Assembly (NCBI RefSeq): GCF_000237085.1 | Contig: NC_016627.1 | Location: forward strand, 62,001-126,000 | Direction of reading: 5' to 3' | Length of the DNA stretch: 64,000 nucleotides | Source: Acetivibrio clariflavus DSM 19732 | GTDB taxonomy: Bacteria > Bacillota > Clostridia > Acetivibrionales > Acetivibrionaceae | Shown here: one piece after another, positions 48,094 through 55,401 of the stretch | Layout: each line of letters starts with the position of its first letter | Numbering within the stretch: position 1 is the stretch's first letter | The notes under the pieces: generated by a model | What the model was told of the DNA's origin: nothing | The model's database searches: none | Seen by the model: only the letters and a program-made list of their open reading frames with translations | Program-made: the position numbers and the translations under genes

Positions 48094-48111
48094 GGATTAT
48101 GACCGAAATTT

Positions 48112-48588
48112 TTGACAACGTATAATGATGAGTTTTATAGCGTTTGTGTAAGTAAAAAATCAATAAAGAAAATTTGCGATGAGGAAATTGCCACTAAATA
48201 TACTGAGTTATACAAGTTGTTCCAAGAGGAAAGAAAATATAAAACTTTAAAAATGCTTTCAGACGGAAGTGCAGTAATTTTGGATTATGATAATCACAAT
48301 ATAAACATTATTAACTATAAAAAACAAAGCAAACATGTATTTAATAATGCCTCTATAGATTTTCTTGATATTGACTATAGGAAAGGGATACTTGCTATAG
48401 TAAATGAAAATGGGGTAAAGATAATGTATAATAATGGTAACGCAGTGATACATCCAGAAGAAGATTACATATTTCTGAAAGGAAGGATATTAGACAAACT
48501 CGGCAATCCTTTATTTATAACATTAAGTAGTAGCAAATTAGATATTAATAAATCTAAAATTGAAATGTTTCAAATTTGTGATTTATAA
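48112..48588 (+). CDS. Immunity-like protein, possibly missing its true start
   Basis: 158 residues if the TTG at 48112 is used; no good ribosome site precedes it, and the frame begins only 19 bases after HINT remnant 1, so the original 5' end may have been lost. The sequence looks like a run of beta strands of propeller or WD-like type: MLSDGSAVILDYDNHNINII, then IDYRKGILAIVNENGVKIMYNNGN. No signal or membrane part, no recognised family. The role is inferred from its place. Confidence 0.5.
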   Translation: MTTYNDEFYSVCVSKKSIKKICDEEIATKYTELYKLFQEERKYKTLKMLSDGSAVILDYDNHNINIINYKKQSKHVFNNASIDFLDIDYRKGILAIVNENGVKIMYNNGNAVIHPEEDYIFLKGRILDKLGNPLFITLSSSKLDINKSKIEMFQICDL

Positions 48589-48641
48589 ATTTGCATTTGA
48601 GTATTACAAAAACAACAGGCTTCTTAATGAGAGGGAGTTTT

Positions 48642-49118
48642 ATGCCTAAACTTAGCGATAGAGAGGGTAATGTTTCATTAGAAGTAAACTTAATTGATAA
48701 TAATTTTTTAGATGTTCAGCTCTCAAGACAAGATTATGAGAATTGGATTCCATTCGAATTTGTCCTGAATGTTGGAGAAGAGCAATATGCTTATATAGCT
48801 GACATGGGTGCTACATTCAGTGTATATGAGATAAAAAATTTAATTGCAGAATTTGAGCAAATATCAAACAGTAAGCTATGTAAGAAAAGTTTTGATAGAT
48901 TTGAGTTCTCAAGTACTGAATGTTATTTTGACCTCATAGTATATGACACATTGGAGGATGAAGAAATATATATAGAGATATGGATAAATATGGGAAATCT
49001 TACTAATGGTAAAGTAATTGGTTATGATAAAGGTTTTAGGTTTATAGTAAAATCAGATTCATTTGTCGAATTTACAAATGGGTTAAAAATGCAGTTTAGA
49101 CGTTTGATAGATTTATGA
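48642..49118 (+). CDS. Immunity-like protein, WapI-immunity type resemblance
   Basis: 158 residues from the ATG at 48642 behind GAGAGGGAG. It is acidic and beta-rich: it has WIPFEFVLNVGEEQYAYIAD, then a helix VYEIKNLIAEFEQIS, then more strands ending FRFIVKSDSFVEFTNGLK. This order recalls the WapI-type immunity proteins of Firmicutes, but by eye the match is only suggestive. It is one of the intact genes of the array and has no toxin left next to it. Confidence 0.6.
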   Translation: MPKLSDREGNVSLEVNLIDNNFLDVQLSRQDYENWIPFEFVLNVGEEQYAYIADMGATFSVYEIKNLIAEFEQISNSKLCKKSFDRFEFSSTECYFDLIVYDTLEDEEIYIEIWINMGNLTNGKVIGYDKGFRFIVKSDSFVEFTNGLKMQFRRLIDL

Positions 49119-49267
49119 TATACCAATATAAAATAGCATTTCACCATTCTACTGCCTTAATAAAAAATTATACCATTTTCAAAAGAAAAAAGACTGCATA
49201 TCCGAATCTAGAAGCAGAGTAGGTATATAAACCTGGGTAAATACCAATTTTTGAGGAGAGCTTAAGT

Positions 49268-49780
49268 ATGTTTAATATGGAACTTAAAGCTATAGTACCC
49301 CTGGATGCTATAAAAAAAGATATATATGATTTTAAAGATTACGATGATGAGTTAGATGACGGAAGATCGATTATAAAAGATATATGTGAAATTTTTGCCG
49401 ACACAGGGAAGATATTATTTTCGGTGTCAGGGTTTGGGGATGAGAATTGGGCTGTTGACTGCAGCTTCGATCTACCGGTTATAATCGAGCAGTTACCTGA
49501 AATAATTAGAAAAATTAATAATAACGATTATAACTTTGTGTTGGATTTTTATGAACAGGGAATTGAAAGAGAAATAGAATTTATTGATGGTGTACAATTT
49601 GTAAAATTAATATGCAAGAGTAGAAATGATTGGAGTCCTCAACCAAGTGAGATAGAGATGAGTAAGAAAGATATTTGTACAATTTTTATGAGACTATATG
49701 AGAGCTTTCTGTCTCTTAGTGAAGTTTTATGCAGAGATTTAATAAATCATCATTTATTTAGAGAATGGATGAATATATAA
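49268..49780 (+). CDS. Immunity-like protein of unknown family
   Basis: 170 residues, ATG behind GAGGAGAG. It is acidic, with FSVSGFGDENWAVDCSFDLPVIIEQLPEI in the middle and a WSPQPSEIEMSK turn before C-terminal helices. It has the size, charge and lack of targeting signals seen in its neighbours. No named family is recognised with certainty. The FSVSGFG-x-x-x-W-x-V pattern should make a profile search decisive. Confidence 0.6.
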   Translation: MFNMELKAIVPLDAIKKDIYDFKDYDDELDDGRSIIKDICEIFADTGKILFSVSGFGDENWAVDCSFDLPVIIEQLPEIIRKINNNDYNFVLDFYEQGIEREIEFIDGVQFVKLICKSRNDWSPQPSEIEMSKKDICTIFMRLYESFLSLSEVLCRDLINHHLFREWMNI

Positions 49781-49788
49781 ATAGATAA

Positions 49789-49938
49789 TACGGTCAAACA
49801 GCATTAAGAGCTACATCTGTACTTTCAATACTATGGAGTCTGGAAAAACCTCGACATATGATCAAAGATTCGGATGAAATAATATTTGGTTTAAATAAAG
49901 AAATATGTTTAATATCTGTTAATTCCAAATTAAACTGA
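49789..49938 (+). pseudogene. Chimeric scrap of two immunity genes
   Basis: A single 49-codon open stretch without a start. The first part, ALRATSVLSILWSLEK, resembles another scrap at 50463 (AFRAISEIAILWNMKK). The second, KPRHMIKDSDEIIFGLNKE, is a near copy of residues 66-84 of the intact gene at 43798. The join falls at the Lys-Pro pair. It is best read as a recombination product. Confidence 0.6.
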
Positions 49939-49996
49939 AAAACTAGGAGAAATGAAGATATACAGAAAAATGAGAGTTTATTAAAGGAGAATAAAT

Positions 49997-50398
49997 ATGA
50001 ATGCAATAGATTTTTTAAAAACATTATATTTTGGAGATAGGTATTGCACTAAATTTTTACTTGATAGTACGAATAATAAAGTTGAATTACATGTTAATCA
50101 AATATCCCGTATTAGAGACAAATCTGGGGAGTGGAATTATTATACAGATGAGGACATTGAAAATGGTGTTCTCGTATTTACCGGTATAAAAAAAGTGTTT
50201 TTGGATGAATCAGGACTATTGCCAAATGACCAAATATACGATGTATACGCTAATGAGCATGATGGTATTTATGAGTTTGTTATCGAGACAAGTCATGTTG
50301 ATGTTAATGCTTTAACATATGACTTAACAATACGGATAATTGGAGAAGGGGTTTACCTTTTAGATCCTGCAAAACCGGATGTAAGAATACAGGATTAA
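49997..50398 (+). CDS. Immunity-like protein (possible DUF6258 type)
   Basis: 133 residues, ATG behind AAAGGAGA. The N-terminus MNAIDFLKTLYFGDRYCTKF, the following KVELHVNQISRIRDKSGEWN and a later GLLPNDQIYDVYAN give a compact alpha/beta protein. It reminds me of DUF6258 proteins found in polymorphic toxin neighbourhoods, but I cannot confirm that by eye. Soluble, acidic, no targeting signal. A terminator follows at 50421, so it is expressed separately from the HINT remnant downstream. Confidence 0.6.
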   Translation: MNAIDFLKTLYFGDRYCTKFLLDSTNNKVELHVNQISRIRDKSGEWNYYTDEDIENGVLVFTGIKKVFLDESGLLPNDQIYDVYANEHDGIYEFVIETSHVDVNALTYDLTIRIIGEGVYLLDPAKPDVRIQD

Positions 50399-50420
50399 TT
50401 TTATTTTAATGGAATAGCAG

Positions 50421-50455
50421 GGCGGTTGTCTTAACGATGACCGTCTTTCTTTTGA
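50421..50455 (+). terminator. Terminator within the immunity array
   Basis: GGCGGTTGTC (50421-50430) pairs with GATGACCGTC (50436-50445), with G-U pairs, followed by TTTCTTTTG. Confidence 0.7.
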
Positions 50456-50462
50456 TTGATAA

Positions 50463-50531
50463 TATGACTATGCAGCATTTAGGGCTATATCTGAAATTGC
50501 AATACTATGGAATATGAAGAAAAACTTATGA
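50463..50531 (+). pseudogene. Immunity gene scrap
   Basis: 22 open codons without a start, YDYAAFRAISEIAILWNMKK, ending in TGA. It resembles the first half of the chimeric scrap at 49789, so both come from one gene family otherwise absent from the window. Confidence 0.45.
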
Positions 50532-50559
50532 AAAAGAGTACATACTTAACTGAGGCGAC

Positions 50560-51089
50560 TTGTATATTCGAAGAACGTTGAGATTGGCGAAAAAGTCTTG
50601 AAGAAAATTACTAAAGTTTTCGTAAGAGAAGTAAGAAAGATTATCAATGTATATAAACGAAAAAGAGATAAACACCATAGATACTCATCCGTTCTGGAGC
50701 AAAGGTAATGGCTGGACTGAGGATGGCGAGCTAAAAACAGGTGATATGCTAAAGCTTTATTCAAGTGAGCTGAAAACTGTAGAGAAAGCAGAAATAGAAG
50801 TTTTCGACAAAACGGTAAAGGTGTATAATTTTGAAGTAGAAGGTTGGCACACCTATTTTGTGACAGAGCAAGGAATTTTAGTACACAATGCCCAGAATTA
50901 AGACAGGAATGGAAATACCGGATCTTCTAATAATGGAGCAGGTGGGACGAAAGTTACTGCCGGTAGAAATTTTAAAGACCATTTTATCAGATATAAAAAA
51001 TATAGGAAAATTTTCTTGGTACAAAGTATCCCAAATATAAAGAAGTGGTTTTTAAGATTCTTAGAAGATATATGGAGGTATTAGGTAAA
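50560..51089 (+). pseudogene. HINT domain remnant 2 with broken toxin domain
   Basis: The longest HINT remnant. SKNVEIGEKVLKKITKVFV starts at about 50568. After a one-base frame change near 50648, the domain reads openly from 50647 to 50901: INTIDTHPFWSKGNGWTE, VKVYNFEVEGWHTYF, GILVHNAQN. The cleavage motif VHN is intact. A TAA follows directly, but the same frame then continues with a toxin-like stretch (DRNGNTGSS.., GRNFKDHFIRYKK), and a further frame change gives GTKYPKYKEVVFK. So a HINT-toxin was broken by one stop and frameshifts. The domain alone could still be translated from the ATG at 50647. Confidence 0.8.
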
Positions 51090-51362
51090 ATGTTATATAA
51101 GATTAAAAATATATTAAACAATAATTCTCTTGATAATATCTGTTTAACGGGTTTTGTAGATAATGGAGAAGATGGAGTTGTTCAATTCTATCCTGATATG
51201 CGGTTTTTATATAGACAAATATGAACTTGACAAAAATCATTGGGAAGAAGGATTTATTAGATGAGATGATGCAACATAAAATAAAATCATGTATACATTG
51301 TTGAACTATCTATTGATAAAATAGATGTAAAACCTTATATGGAAATTTTGGGCAAGATATAA
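51090..51362 (+). pseudogene. Decayed immunity gene paired with HINT remnant 2
   Basis: An ATG behind GGAGG opens with MLYKIKNILNNNSLDNICL and ICLTGFVDNGEDGVVQFYPD. The frame is lost near 51200 and regained as YIDKYELDKNHWEEGFI, stops again, and ends in SIDKIDVKPYMEILGKI. At least two frameshifts and one stop break it. It would have been the immunity partner of the toxin just upstream. Confidence 0.6.
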
Positions 51363-51500
51363 TAACTCAAAAGTAATCTTTTCATAATCAAATTAATTTC
51401 ATTTTTGAAAGGTTGAATAAAGATGCAATAATCTGCTTAGTTATGGAGTTATAGCCTCTTTTTTATATTTTCAATTTTGTTTATGAATAAATATATTGAT

Positions 51501-51778
51501 GAATTTTTCAGCAAGCAGGTCAAGGTATATAATTTTAAGTAGATAAAGAACAAATAACTTTTGGAAATCTTTAAAAAGTTTACCTAAGGGAATTCAGAAA
51601 CAGGCATGTGAAATATTTGAGTTGTTTAAGGATGATCCTGATAATAGCAATCTAAACTTTCAAAAGTTGAAAGGTAAGGAGAATATAAGATTTGCTAGAA
51701 TAAATCATAAATATAAAGCATTTGGCAAAATGAATGGCAATATTATATAATGTTTGAATGAATGCACATGACTATTAC
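51501..51778 (+). pseudogene. HINT remnant 3 fused to a broken RelE-like toxin
   Basis: FFSKQVKVYNFK-stop (51501-51542) is a short HINT strand. From 51550 an open stretch of 66 codons reads FWKSLKSLPKGIQKQACE, then LFKDDPDNSNLNFQKLKG and IRFARINHKYKAFGK, up to a TAA at 51748. The order FW..LP..IQ..A..LFK..P....L.F..L.G......RI...Y.A.G is that of RelE/HigB-like ribonucleases. The usual end (WFWIGTHAEYD) is present only as a broken trace up to 51778. The start is missing. Confidence 0.65.
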
Positions 51779-51821
51779 TCTTAAGTCAGAAGGTTTAAAT
51801 GCAGAGATTTGAGGTGTGTTT

Positions 51822-52147
51822 ATGGGATGGAAACATATTGTTGTTGAAGGGCATTGTTTCTTTGGGAAGTCTGAAGCTAACGATAATATTCCCAAATGCT
51901 GCAAAAACGGACCTGGAATATTGGGATTTATTGCCTCGATTCGGGAGAAGGGGAACAAAAACGTTGTAAATTTTTTGCTTATGGAAAGGCATGCTCAACA
52001 CTTGTTTTGACTGATGCTTCGGGAGAAGAAGTAGCATTTGATGCATTTTGGTCTGATGAAGATAGAGCTAATAAGGAACTGTGGCTAAAAAAAGAAAGTG
52101 CTTGGATTAAGAATTTAAAAGAAAAAATTGATAAAGGAGAATTTTAG
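51822..52147 (+). pseudogene. Frameshifted immunity-like gene
   Basis: It begins well: ATG behind GAGGTG, MGWKHIVVEGHCFFGKSEAN. After about 30 to 45 codons the coding-like sequence changes frame (between about 51900 and 51960) and continues as GEGEQKRCKFFAYGKACSTL, then LTDASGEEVAFDAFWSDED, to a stop at 52145-52147. A single indel would restore about 108 residues. The family is unknown. Confidence 0.6.
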
Positions 52148-52164
52148 GTTATATTGTTTGCTGG

Positions 52165-52320
52165 TCCGTGTATATGTTTACAAAGGAAAAATAAACATCA
52201 CAGATACGCATCTGTTCTAAGTTGAAGGTAAGATCGGACAGAAGCCGGCGACCTAAAAGTATGACAGGAGAAGTATTTCAAAACGGATTTAAAGTAAGAC
52301 CGGCGGAACCTTGAGGACTT
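52165..52320 (+). pseudogene. HINT remnant 4
   Basis: VYVYKGKINITDTHLF-stop, then VEGKIGQKPAT-stop in the same frame, followed by a short toxin-like scrap KVRPAEP-stop-GLPGPYHIGSEQ. The pattern INITDTHLF..VEGK.G..PA.L is that of pretoxin HINT domains (TDTHPFWVEGKGWTEA). The stops rule out function. Confidence 0.7.
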
Positions 52321-52351
52321 CCAGGACCATATCATATAGGGAGTGAGCAAA

Positions 52352-52810
52352 ATGGTATTATTTGATGATGGATTGATAAAAGAATATGTTGAATGGAAAA
52401 ATGCGAATCCTGATAATTTTTCTTGGTGGAACTATGTAAATATGAAAGCTGATTTAGATATGGCATTAGCTTTTGCAAAATTTTACTCACCGGAAGTTAT
52501 TATTATTGAGGATTATTTCTTTCTAAAAGATAAATTTTCAAAAAGACTTTTTGAGCTTTGGAAAAAAGAATGTAATAACAGCAAAATTGATGTGGAAAAG
52601 ATGATGAATATATACCAGTTAAGAGACTTCTTTCATATAAATGATCAGGATACAGATAATATTGATGAAAAATTAAAAGCTCTTGGGAATGTGCTAAAAT
52701 TTTTCTGGGAGATGAGTTTCAGTCGAAGATATCCGGACAAGCAAGTTAAAGTGGAAGTTTTTAAGGAAGATGATGAAGAGCTTTTTATTACTGTGTATGA
52801 AATAAGTTGA
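52352..52810 (+). CDS. Immunity-like protein of unknown family
   Basis: 152 residues from the ATG at 52352, 8 bases after GGGAG; an in-frame GTG at 52343 overlaps that site. Helical and acidic, with WKNANPDNFSWWNYVNMKAD, ALAFAKFYSPEVIIIEDYFF and VKVEVFKEDDEELFITVYEI. It follows HINT remnant 4 and its toxin scrap directly, the usual place of an immunity gene. The family is not known to me. Confidence 0.6.
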   Translation: MVLFDDGLIKEYVEWKNANPDNFSWWNYVNMKADLDMALAFAKFYSPEVIIIEDYFFLKDKFSKRLFELWKKECNNSKIDVEKMMNIYQLRDFFHINDQDTDNIDEKLKALGNVLKFFWEMSFSRRYPDKQVKVEVFKEDDEELFITVYEIS

Positions 52811-52977
52811 TTGCTATATAAATGCAACATCTGCTAAGTAAATTTTATTTGACATAATGTTTTTGAACACTATACGGTTTGTGATTCTTCTAAATAAATA
52901 TACACATAAAAGTAATTTGAGGACCTATGCTAGAGGTACTTTTGCTGCAAGACATAAATGTTTTGGAGGAAATAGAA

Positions 52978-53289
52978 ATGGGCCTGGATATTTTGTTATT
53001 TGATAAAGATAATAAAATAATTGGACAAAAAGAGATTACACTTTCGCTTCATGAAGAAATATTTAACGGTAAAACAAAATGTAATTGGAGTAACTTCCCT
53101 TATTTAAAGAAGCTAAAGGACGATTACAAGACTAATATAATATTTACGGATAATGAGATTAAAGCGTTTTTGGATGATTTAATGGGGATTAAGTCATTTC
53201 TGGATGAAGGCTATGAAAGCAAATTAAGTAGTTTGATTAAAGACTTGGATAATAAAAGTGTTTATAAGATACACATTGCGGGAGATTGA
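52978..53289 (+). CDS. Immunity-like protein of unknown family
   Basis: 103 residues from the ATG at 52978, 6 bases after GGAGG; an upstream in-frame ATG is weaker. It starts MGLDILLFDKDNKIIGQKEI, which looks like a small alpha/beta fold seen in several toxin-immunity neighbourhoods, and ends in helices. It is acidic, with no targeting signal. No toxin remnant directly precedes it. Confidence 0.6.
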   Translation: MGLDILLFDKDNKIIGQKEITLSLHEEIFNGKTKCNWSNFPYLKKLKDDYKTNIIFTDNEIKAFLDDLMGIKSFLDEGYESKLSSLIKDLDNKSVYKIHIAGD

Positions 53290-53364
53290 AATAATTGTTT
53301 GCAATAACTGTGTGTATGGGAGTAACTTGTAAAAATTTACATACATTTTAGAGGATTAACGTCA

Positions 53365-53616
53365 ATGGAAGAGTTAGTATTTGAAATGTTAAAAACAAAA
53401 GGACTTATAAATGATAAAGATGATTTGGTTGCTAATAATGAAATTGAGGTTAATGGTAATGAAGTGATTGTTAAGGGAAATAAAAGAGGTTTAATATTAC
53501 TTGCCGATTACTTAGTCCAAATTGCTATAAGTGATAGCTTAAAAAAACATATACATTTGGATATAGATAATTTCTTTGACAAAGCAAACTGTGATTTAAT
53601 TATTTGTAAGGAATAG
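53365..53616 (+). CDS. Imm32-like immunity protein
   Basis: 83 residues. IEVNGNEVIVKGNKRGLILLADYL, then KKHIHLDIDNFFDKANCDLIICK agrees with the Imm32 pattern (a strand, a G-N-K-x-G-L helix, then H-x-H-L-D and an ELII strand at the end). Imm32 proteins guard against toxins of polymorphic and contact-dependent systems. GAGG lies about 9 bases before the ATG. It is the last immunity-like gene of the array. Confidence 0.65.
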   Translation: MEELVFEMLKTKGLINDKDDLVANNEIEVNGNEVIVKGNKRGLILLADYLVQIAISDSLKKHIHLDIDNFFDKANCDLIICKE

Positions 53617-53726
53617 CAAAAAAGCGTTATAACTATTACGCAAACAGAAAACGAATAAACCGGAGGATAATCATTAATTTTCCGAATTCAGCCAGACGTT
53701 TGATTTAAAGTTTATAATGTTTAAAC

Positions 53727-53870
53727 ATGATTTAACTGGGCTTTTAGATTTGCATTTTCAGTTTCTGCCCTCATGATTTAATCTTCACTTCTCTTTGCAT
53801 TACCAAGAACTTGAACATACTTGGTTCAAAATTCTTCAAATTCAGACTTATGTTTCAATAATTTCAGTTG
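53727..53870 (-). pseudogene. Decayed minus-strand reading frame
   Basis: On the minus strand one frame reads QLKLLKHKSEFEEF-stop-TKYVQVLGNAKRSED-stop-IMRAETENANLKAQLNH with only two stops in 48 codons. The helix-rich, charged sequence looks like a former coding region, perhaps from a transposase or a coiled-coil protein, but I cannot assign it. The rest of 53617-53996 shows no gene. Confidence 0.3.
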
Positions 53871-53996
53871 AAATTTACTGCAAGAACTCTGAGATATGAT
53901 ATTATAAAATTAGAAGTTTATGCAGTGATTTATACTTTCTAAACTGTTGTTCTGAGGTAAACTTTTTGTAAAAGCAAGATTAAAGGAGGGGTAAGA

Positions 53997-54401
53997 TTGC
54001 CCAAAGGTACTAAGCAGCTATTTGCAGTCCTACTTTTATTGTCATTGTATATATTGTTTATCGGAGCTAAAGATGTATGGAACAAGGTGCTGATTAAAAT
54101 GGACGGAGTAACAACAACGGGAATAGTAATTGAATCTAGGAACGATGATGCCAATGATTCATGTCTATCAATTATTCAATTTACGGATGAAAATGGACAG
54201 ATTCATACATTTAAGACAAACGCAGGATATAAGCTGGGCAGAGCGATAGAAGTGAGGTATAAGCGGGATGACCCCTCAATAGCACATACAACGGATTTTA
54301 TAGGAACATGGTTTTGGACTGCAGTTATCCTGGCGATAGGATTAATTTTGCTCTTTACCAGTATCTGTGGATTACTGGCAGCTCATTTTTTATATAGATG
54401 A
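53997..54401 (+). CDS. DUF3592 family membrane protein
   Basis: 134 residues from a TTG behind AAGGAGGGG. Two helices (about 8-24 and 105-130) flank an outside beta domain with VTTTGIVIES and FTDENGQIHTFKTNAGYKLG, then EVRYKRDDPSIAHT. This is the DUF3592 arrangement, seen in many bacterial surface or toxin-adjacent loci; function unknown. It marks the right border of the array and ends at a strong terminator. Confidence 0.8.
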   Translation: MPKGTKQLFAVLLLLSLYILFIGAKDVWNKVLIKMDGVTTTGIVIESRNDDANDSCLSIIQFTDENGQIHTFKTNAGYKLGRAIEVRYKRDDPSIAHTTDFIGTWFWTAVILAIGLILLFTSICGLLAAHFLYR

Positions 54402-54435
54402 GGTATAAAAATAACAAGGTCTATTATTAATCAAA

Positions 54436-54480
54436 ACAGCCATACAGATTTCAAGTCTGTATGGCTGTCGAATTTTATTT
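54436..54480 (+). terminator. Terminator after the DUF3592 gene
   Basis: ACAGCCATACAGA (54436-54448) pairs perfectly with TCTGTATGGCTGT (54456-54468), followed by CGAATTTTATTT. The minus-strand ATPase operon ends at 54538; a smaller AGGGC/GCCCT hairpin at 54516-54530 may serve it. Confidence 0.88.
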
Positions 54481-54537
54481 ACTTCAATTAAGCCAAGTGA
54501 AAGACACAAAATCGGAGGGCTTGATGCCCTTTAGATT

Positions 54538-55194
54538 TTATTCATTCATTGCTTGTCTGGCTTGCTCAATCATCATATCCTTGACCTTCATGAGTCTTGT
54601 GAGGTTACCTCTTTCATTTTCATCAAGTTTCATTGTGATATACTTGATGGTCTCGGTCAATTGAGGGATCATTACATATTCCAGGGCGTTAACCCTTCTT
54701 CTGGTTTTTTCGATTTCCTCAGCCAGCAGCTGTGCCGATTTTTCAATTTGGGCAAGTTCTAAAATATCAGGAAGAACTTCTGATAGTGTTCCTATTGCAC
54801 CGTCCAGCTCGGCAGAGGTTGCTGCAAAGCCATAAGGGTATATATCGGTATCATCGGAGCTTGAAGTTTTATACTCCAGCACAGGGACATCAACGCTCAT
54901 TATATTTTTGGTTGACACCTCAAGGGATACACTTTGTTTTGGAAACATAAGTGCAGCCTCCAAACTTTCGGAGGACATAACAGCCCTGGCTATAAGGAAA
55001 TTTTTGTGCACTGTCATCAATTTTTCTTCTACCTTTTCGCGGAGCTCTTTGTTTTTGCTGACTAATTCAAGAAATTGTTTCATTAACTCATCCCGTTTAT
55101 CTTTTAAAAGCTTATGGCCTCTTCGGGCAACTGCCAATCTCTTTTTTAGACGAGTGAGCTCCATCCTGGTCGGATTAACTCGCATAAGTGCCAT
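54538..55194 (-). CDS. atpD: V-type ATPase subunit D
   Basis: 218 residues, ATG behind AAGGAGAG. The N-terminus [20 protein letters not shown] and the two long antiparallel helices at both ends are diagnostic of subunit D, the central rotor stalk of the V1 part. The C-terminus ([19 protein letters not shown]) also matches. It is the last gene of the operon, separated from atpB by an unusual 207 bases. Confidence 0.96.
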   Translation of the reverse strand: MALMRVNPTRMELTRLKKRLAVARRGHKLLKDKRDELMKQFLELVSKNKELREKVEEKLMTVHKNFLIARAVMSSESLEAALMFPKQSVSLEVSTKNIMSVDVPVLEYKTSSSDDTDIYPYGFAATSAELDGAIGTLSEVLPDILELAQIEKSAQLLAEEIEKTRRRVNALEYVMIPQLTETIKYITMKLDENERGNLTRLMKVKDMMIEQARQAMNE

Positions 55195-55401
55195 AACTAT
55201 TCTCTCCTTCTAAGGGTATCTCAAAAAATACTGTACATGCATTTTTTAGCCTTTGAGAACCCATATACGTCTTCTTGAACTTAAATTTCACTACTTTAAA
55301 ACAAAGTGAAAGAGGTAAAACAAAGTGATTTTATGTCTATACTTTTACTATTAGTATAAAATATCGATTAAGTTCAATATAATTTTAGGTACTGATGTTG
55401 T
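55195..55401 (-). promoter_or_regulatory. Gap between atpB and atpD with direct and inverted repeats
   Basis: 207 non-coding bases in an otherwise tight operon. Two direct copies of the 13-base TAAAACAAAGTGA (plus-strand sense, 55297-55309 and 55316-55328) lie 19 bases apart. An inverted repeat TATAC/GTATA spans 55338-55358. It may hold an internal promoter or an mRNA processing site for atpD. Confidence 0.4.

Noticed and set aside
42844-53616. CRISPR array or insertion sequence as explanation of the repetitive region
   Set aside because: The repeated parts are protein-coding HINT and immunity fragments with irregular spacing. There are no short regular repeats with spacers, no inverted terminal repeats and no intact transposase.
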